Source: Typha latifolia
Taxonomy: Eukaryota; Streptophyta; Magnoliopsida; Poales; Typhaceae
Reading direction: 5' to 3'
Assembly (NCBI GenBank): GCA_019914945.1
Contig: CM034099.1
Span: 24,082,704 to 24,146,703, forward strand
DNA: 64,000 nucleotides
Shown here piece by piece: positions 59,226 through 64,000 of this stretch (the stretch's first letter is position 1; each line of letters opens with the position of its first letter). The translations under genes were made by a program, and so were the position numbers. The notes beneath the pieces were generated by a model. That model did not search any database and was not told the DNA's origin. It saw only the letters and a list, made by a program, of their open reading frames with translations.

Positions 59226-62200
59226 CTAACCCTTGGTTTCTCCAAGCTCCACATCCTTCAAAGGAGCTTTTTCCTCTCCATCCTTCAGAAGACGAATTTC
59301 CTCTTCGGTCAAGCTAGTTTTGCTAAGTATATTCCTAGCATTTGCTTTCTCCACCTCTATAGCCCAGCTATAGACAATCATGCCAACCACAGCAAGCACC
59401 ATTCCCAATATATTTTTCAAAGTCATCTCCGAATCAAATAGTAGCCAACCAAGTGTAAGCACACAAACAGTTTTCATATGACCGAGGACCTGGAAGGAGA
59501 CTGCTGAGAAACGGCCAATGCAGAGGTACTGACTTATGTTGCAAAATACAGCAAGCAAACACGAGAGGAGTATGAAGATCTGCAAAATATTTTGTAACCA
59601 TCATTTCTGCCCTTTCGACAAGTAAAAGATTGCAACAGATAAAAGTGGAGAGGAGACTTACAATGGCGCCGGAGGAGAAATTGTACTTCATTAGAGATTT
59701 GCCATTCAGGTAGTAATCTATGAAAGGACCAAGAAGCAGAAGAGAGACAGCTTGTATTGGAGCAGTCTTACTTAAAAGTTCAAAAGAGCCAATGGAATAC
59801 TTCTTCTGCAAGGACCCGATTGACTGAAGAAAAGAGTAGAAATCCACATATGGGTCATAATGAACCAAGAAAACCATCAAAAGCTCTGACTGATGTCAAA
59901 AATCTATTATTCATAGCATCAACCTAACATTTAAGTCTGATTTTTAACCACCTCTACTCAGCAATTTTTTTTTTCTTGCAGAGAATTTCGTAGATGGCTG
60001 GCTCCATGCATTGAAAGCCCAAACAATGTTAAAATGAATATAATAGACCTGTGGAATTACACTTTTAATGGAATGATAAGTGCTATTCTGCTTCCTTCTG
60101 TCCTTACTACTATTGAGCAAGTTACCAAAGCTTTGCAGTAATAGATAATTCAATGCTATCTAGATGGTGTATATCAATGCAAGTCTTACCTGCTCCATGC
60201 AGTAAAGCTTTGAACATACTTAAAGAACAAAGAAAATTACTCACCTGCTTTAGGTTATCAGAATATAACCACTCTATGAAATGCTACACACAACCTACGG
60301 GCTACAGGTGCGTACAATATTTATTTGAATGAAACCACAAATCTACACCTCTTTAGAAAGTAGTAGGTTATACATCAAAAATTTCCCAGGGAAAACACTG
60401 ATAAACTCATAAGCATATGCTAAGTTTCTAACGCATGCCTACTTACCTGCTTAATGATAAAAAAATAACATCACCGATATAACTTTTCTAATTTTAACCA
60501 ACTTAAATGAGAATTTCAAATATTTCATGACGAAAGGTAACATCAATATAAATGAAACCAGTATGATAGTACTCAATCCCTCCCAAAACAAAAATATACA
60601 TGCATAATGCGTAAGCATAGGAAGTAAGATCTTGGCATATTATTTCCAAATTATGATCAGGTGATGAGAACCGCATTCATCTAGTCATTGCCTTCAAATC
60701 TATGCGAGTGTACAAAGCTCCTCCTAGAGCACAAATGAATTTAATATTCAAGGAAACAACTAGCATTTCAATAGGAAGAGCTGTACCTTCTAGTGCTAAT
60801 ATGCGTATCAATTCTTTTTAAATGATCCTAATCAGGCTATTTCTAATTTACCTTAATTTTTTTTAGACAATTTGGATGTTAAAGTTTCAACAAGGGAAAA
60901 AGGCTAACAATCCTAAAAGGACATTCATCGGACCTTAGTAGAATTGTAGTCCATTCTCAGATTTACTAGGCTTCAGTTCTGTGTGCACAACTAATTTCAA
61001 GTGAATAATTAGTCAATAACATCTACATTATACAGAATCTTTCACCTAAACATAATCAAGATCGTGTGATTTTGTAGTCAAAACATTTCTCCAACATATT
61101 AAGATGGTTTTTTTGTGCACCCGTGTCCTCATTCCTACAGCATCTGTGTTATATTATCTCCATGTATTTGTTGACACTCAAATTTAAAGAAGTCAGCAAT
61201 GAGCAGATCGCAATTGCCTATTGAATGCACTATTGTAACTTCACTGATCTTAAACTGATTTGTTGGAGTTGGCAAAGATACGGGTGAGAATCATATCAAG
61301 AAGGTAAGCCTGACTTTTTGGTCATATATAGATAAAAGGAAAAAAAAAAACATAGAAGTATGACCTTTTGTGATAGAAGTATGAAATACACAAGCAATTT
61401 ATGAAAACTTTACAAATCCATATAGGCAAGCTTTTGAACTAGCTAAATGGAAGTAATATCTGATAGAAACAACAGGCAACATAATTTAACATAACTGACA
61501 GAACTTGATCTCCTTAAGAGATTAATTCCTTGTTCTTCTGTTTCCGATGTACCTTAACCTTAACATGTACATGAATTTGCCAATCAACAAGGCCATGCTG
61601 GATAACCCTAAGCCTGCCAACTAAAAACGTTGGAGCTTTAATGATGGTAACTATTCCCATTTATTTTTCTCCCTTACAAGGGCATAATTTAGAGTGATCC
61701 AATTTCCAACTTCAGTCATAGATCAATGTTTAAGAATAAACTTATTCTTTCACTGTTAACAGATCAACTTTTGCCAATATTTGGAATTTATCAAATGTAG
61801 AGACAATAATTGTCTGTAAGAGAAAAAGAGCAATATCTGAGGTTACTCACAATTTGTTGCAAGGATGTTGACAATACTGCTATACAAGCACATAAAAAAC
61901 CCTTGAAATTAACTTTCACATCCGTCACTGTACAGACGCCTACTCCCACAACGACCACCCCCACAGCTATTTTCACTTCTTTAGAGTAGTGCTTGCTGTG
62001 AAGGATCCACTCCATCACACAAACCACAGGAATCATGCTCAGCTTTGAGATCTACAGCCAAAACAAGATAACATGACTATCTCTGCGTGCAAGTCCGAAA
62101 AAAGAGAGGAATAGCTGAGATTTCAAAAAATACCTGATAGAATCCAACAGAGTTGAGCATAAGGCTCAAGTTCATGCCAGTAATGGATGTATTGGCAACA

Positions 62201-63100
62201 ACAGAGAACCAGAGTAGCTCCCATAGGGGAACATGCTTTGACGTAGAATAGCCAGTTGCATTAGAGACCAGCCCGACCAGTGCAGTAACCGAAAAGTGGA
62301 ACCCAGTTAGCGTTGTTGCTGAAAATTACAAGGCTGAGGTTAGACATTTATTGGAAGGATAGTAAAATCAAACATGCACAGTAGTCCAGATAAACTTGGC
62401 AAACCACAAAAATGTTGTAAGACTGTCCAGTGCATACGAAAGCAGGCGAGACTGATTATTCTTCCATGGAGGAATTGGGTGATGCTGAAGAAAAGAATGT
62501 CAGTGGGCAGCGGATTAATACCAATACCAAGCATGTCTACATGAGGAAGATGCAAGAAAATGAGGCGAGGAAGGAAAAGGGCATGGAGGAGCGGCCGATG
62601 CCAGAAAGATCGGTAGTGGAGTAGAATCCTATTTGGTTTGATTCGGAGGGAGAAACCGAGGACTGTTACGACGGATCTAAGAAGAAAGAGGATGGAAGAA
62701 AGAGAGGAGGGGCATACTGATGTCAATCGAGATCGAGGCTTCAGATCAAGAATCCTCCTCCTAGTACTACTACTGATAGCAACAATAAATGTAAGGAACT
62801 CGTGGATCGGAGGTGTATGTATGACGTTCTTTGTAGGGCATCGGAACAGTGAACGACCAATTCAGTGCCAGAAGGAGGGGTTAAGTGTAATTAAAAAAAA
62901 AAAGTAACGAATGAAGGAAACGAGAGTAGAGCAGAGAGAAGGTAGAGATAGAATTGCGGACCAAAAGAGAAGGCGTAACCGGCGGGAGACATGAGCTGCT
63001 TGTTGGTCATGATGAGGCCCACCGAGCTCACCACGTTCATCCCCCACGCTCCCACATCTGACACAGGCGACTTCTTCTTCTCCCCCTCCGCCGCGGCCAT
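59226..63100 (-). CDS. URGT1: Golgi UDP-rhamnose/UDP-galactose transporter (URGT type)
   Basis: A multi-pass nucleotide-sugar antiporter of the drug/metabolite transporter superfamily (TPT/NST branch). Characterised plant URGTs carry UDP-rhamnose and UDP-galactose into the Golgi lumen for pectin (RG-I) and other glycans. Exons: 63100-62962, 62318-62134, 62051-61851, 59823-59662, 59579-59226, total 1041 nt, 346 residues, phases consistent. Diagnostic sequence: SDVGAWGMNVVSSVGLIM near the start, LTGFHF, HVPLWELLWFS, MLNSVGFYQISKLSMIPV, EWILHSKHYSKEVK, TDVKVNFKGF, TSLQQISIGSLQKKYS, FCNISQYLCIGRFSA, GHMKTVCVLTLGWLLFDSEM, and the charged tail ending LKDVELGETKG. About ten membrane helices are expected. 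Length and order match full-length family members, and no break is seen. Which URGT paralogue it is cannot be settled here. Intron 3 is 2.0 kb. Confidence 0.95.
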
Positions 63101-63530
63101 CTTCAGATTAGCCAGCCAAGAACCGGAGTCGCTGAGGTGCGGAAGAACTTGGATGGCCAGGGAGATTGAAGAAAGAGAGCAACTTTCCCCCTATTCTTAA
63201 TAACTCTCCTCTTTGTCTCTTTCCTTGTTAGCTTCGCTTCCTCCTTTCCCTTTTTGGACTTTCTCTCTTATTAGCTCTGTCCGTGGCTAATCTTCCTCCC
63301 TTCAGTAAAACGCCACACAAACGTATTAAGTAATTACCCCACTGTAAAGCCCTCCCGTCGCCGTCACCTTCCCCCTTTGCAAATGAATAGCTACAAAAGC
63401 TAGGAATAGACAGACAGAGAGGAGAGAACAAAGTGCGGACCGGCCCTTGCTACTAAGATGGTATATATATATATGAATTGTTAAGAACGGAGAGGTGGGT
63501 GTGGGGGGTGGGGGGGAAGGGGGGTGGTTC

Positions 63531-63581
<51 letters not shown>

Positions 63582-64000
63582 GCGGATTAATTGTAATTGT
63601 AAAAATATTAATCTTCTCTCTTTCGAGTCTGCCAAATTACTGTTCCATTCTTATTGTCCTCCTCCTCCATTCCAGGGATGAAAAGGAAAAGACGACGAAG
63701 CGATGATCACATGGGGAGGATTAATTGTAGGATTTAGAATAATTCAGCAAGTAGTCGACGAAGGATACGTCGTTTCTGCTTGCTACTTCAGTTAAAATCT
63801 TAACATACAATCTTATGATATTTCAATTTTGAATTCTACGATTTAGACTTTTACCGGCCTTCTGTTTTGACTGAGCATCAGGGATACAACAGGAGACGTT
63901 CGATGTCCCTCAAATCAAATCGGACTTCTTGTGGCTCTACCTTGGTAGTTTGCCTGTTCCTTTATCTGACAAGTGGAAAGGGAATGGGGGTTGAAAAGGA
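63101..64000. other. Upstream region of the URGT gene with (GA)n tract
   Basis: Presumed promoter and leader of the minus-strand transporter. It contains a G-rich stretch at 63497-63528 followed by an uninterrupted (GA)n run at 63534-63579, which is (CT)n in the orientation of the gene. Nothing recognisable as a gene lies between 63600 and the window end. Confidence 0.6.

Overview
This is plant nuclear DNA, almost certainly from a monocot. The genes have many GT-AG introns, intergenic DNA is AT-rich with (GA)n and (TA)n microsatellites, and hAT, LINE and LTR-element remnants are frequent. Both cellulose synthases have the N- and C-terminal sequence of the monocot CESA1 clade. I cannot fix the species; a non-grass monocot (palm, banana or pineapple-like) is a guess.

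Layout. 1-3570: transposon debris, with a GC-rich hairpin and a decayed LINE. 3574-22950, minus strand: a 14-exon SET-domain histone methyltransferase of the ATXR7/SDG25 type. Its SET domain is split by a 6.7-kb intron holding a nest of transposons, and a second intron carries a decayed duplicate exon broken by a hAT element. 23000-30350: intergenic. 30739-36328 and 40955-46463, plus strand: two tandem CESA1-type cellulose synthases of 14 exons each, inside a roughly 10-kb tandem segmental duplication (about 27481-37235 and 37516-47395). 47400-51750: intergenic. 51757-52769, plus: a small unnamed coiled-coil protein assembled from four exons. 53584-56787, minus: a long coiled-coil protein with UVR-like motifs. 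57000-59200: AT-rich intergenic DNA with a tandem repeat and a hAT MITE. 59226-63100, minus: a Golgi UDP-rhamnose/UDP-galactose transporter (URGT type). 63100-64000: its promoter, with a long (GA)n tract.

How the genes relate. CESA1 makes cellulose in primary walls at the plasma membrane. URGT brings UDP-rhamnose and UDP-galactose into the Golgi for pectin and other matrix glycans. Both belong to wall synthesis, but the spacing gives no evidence of joint regulation. All splice sites listed were placed by hand from reading frame, GT/AG signals and protein family pattern; the summed exon lengths stay in frame for every gene reported.

I found no CRISPR array, operon, organellar insertion or obviously new molecular system. 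The most notable features are genome-evolution events that can be read at base level: an almost unbroken identical tract between the two CESA copies, a small inversion in their upstream DNA, a CESA intron that is in frame and stop-free in only one copy, the nested transposons, and the duplicated exon in ATXR7.
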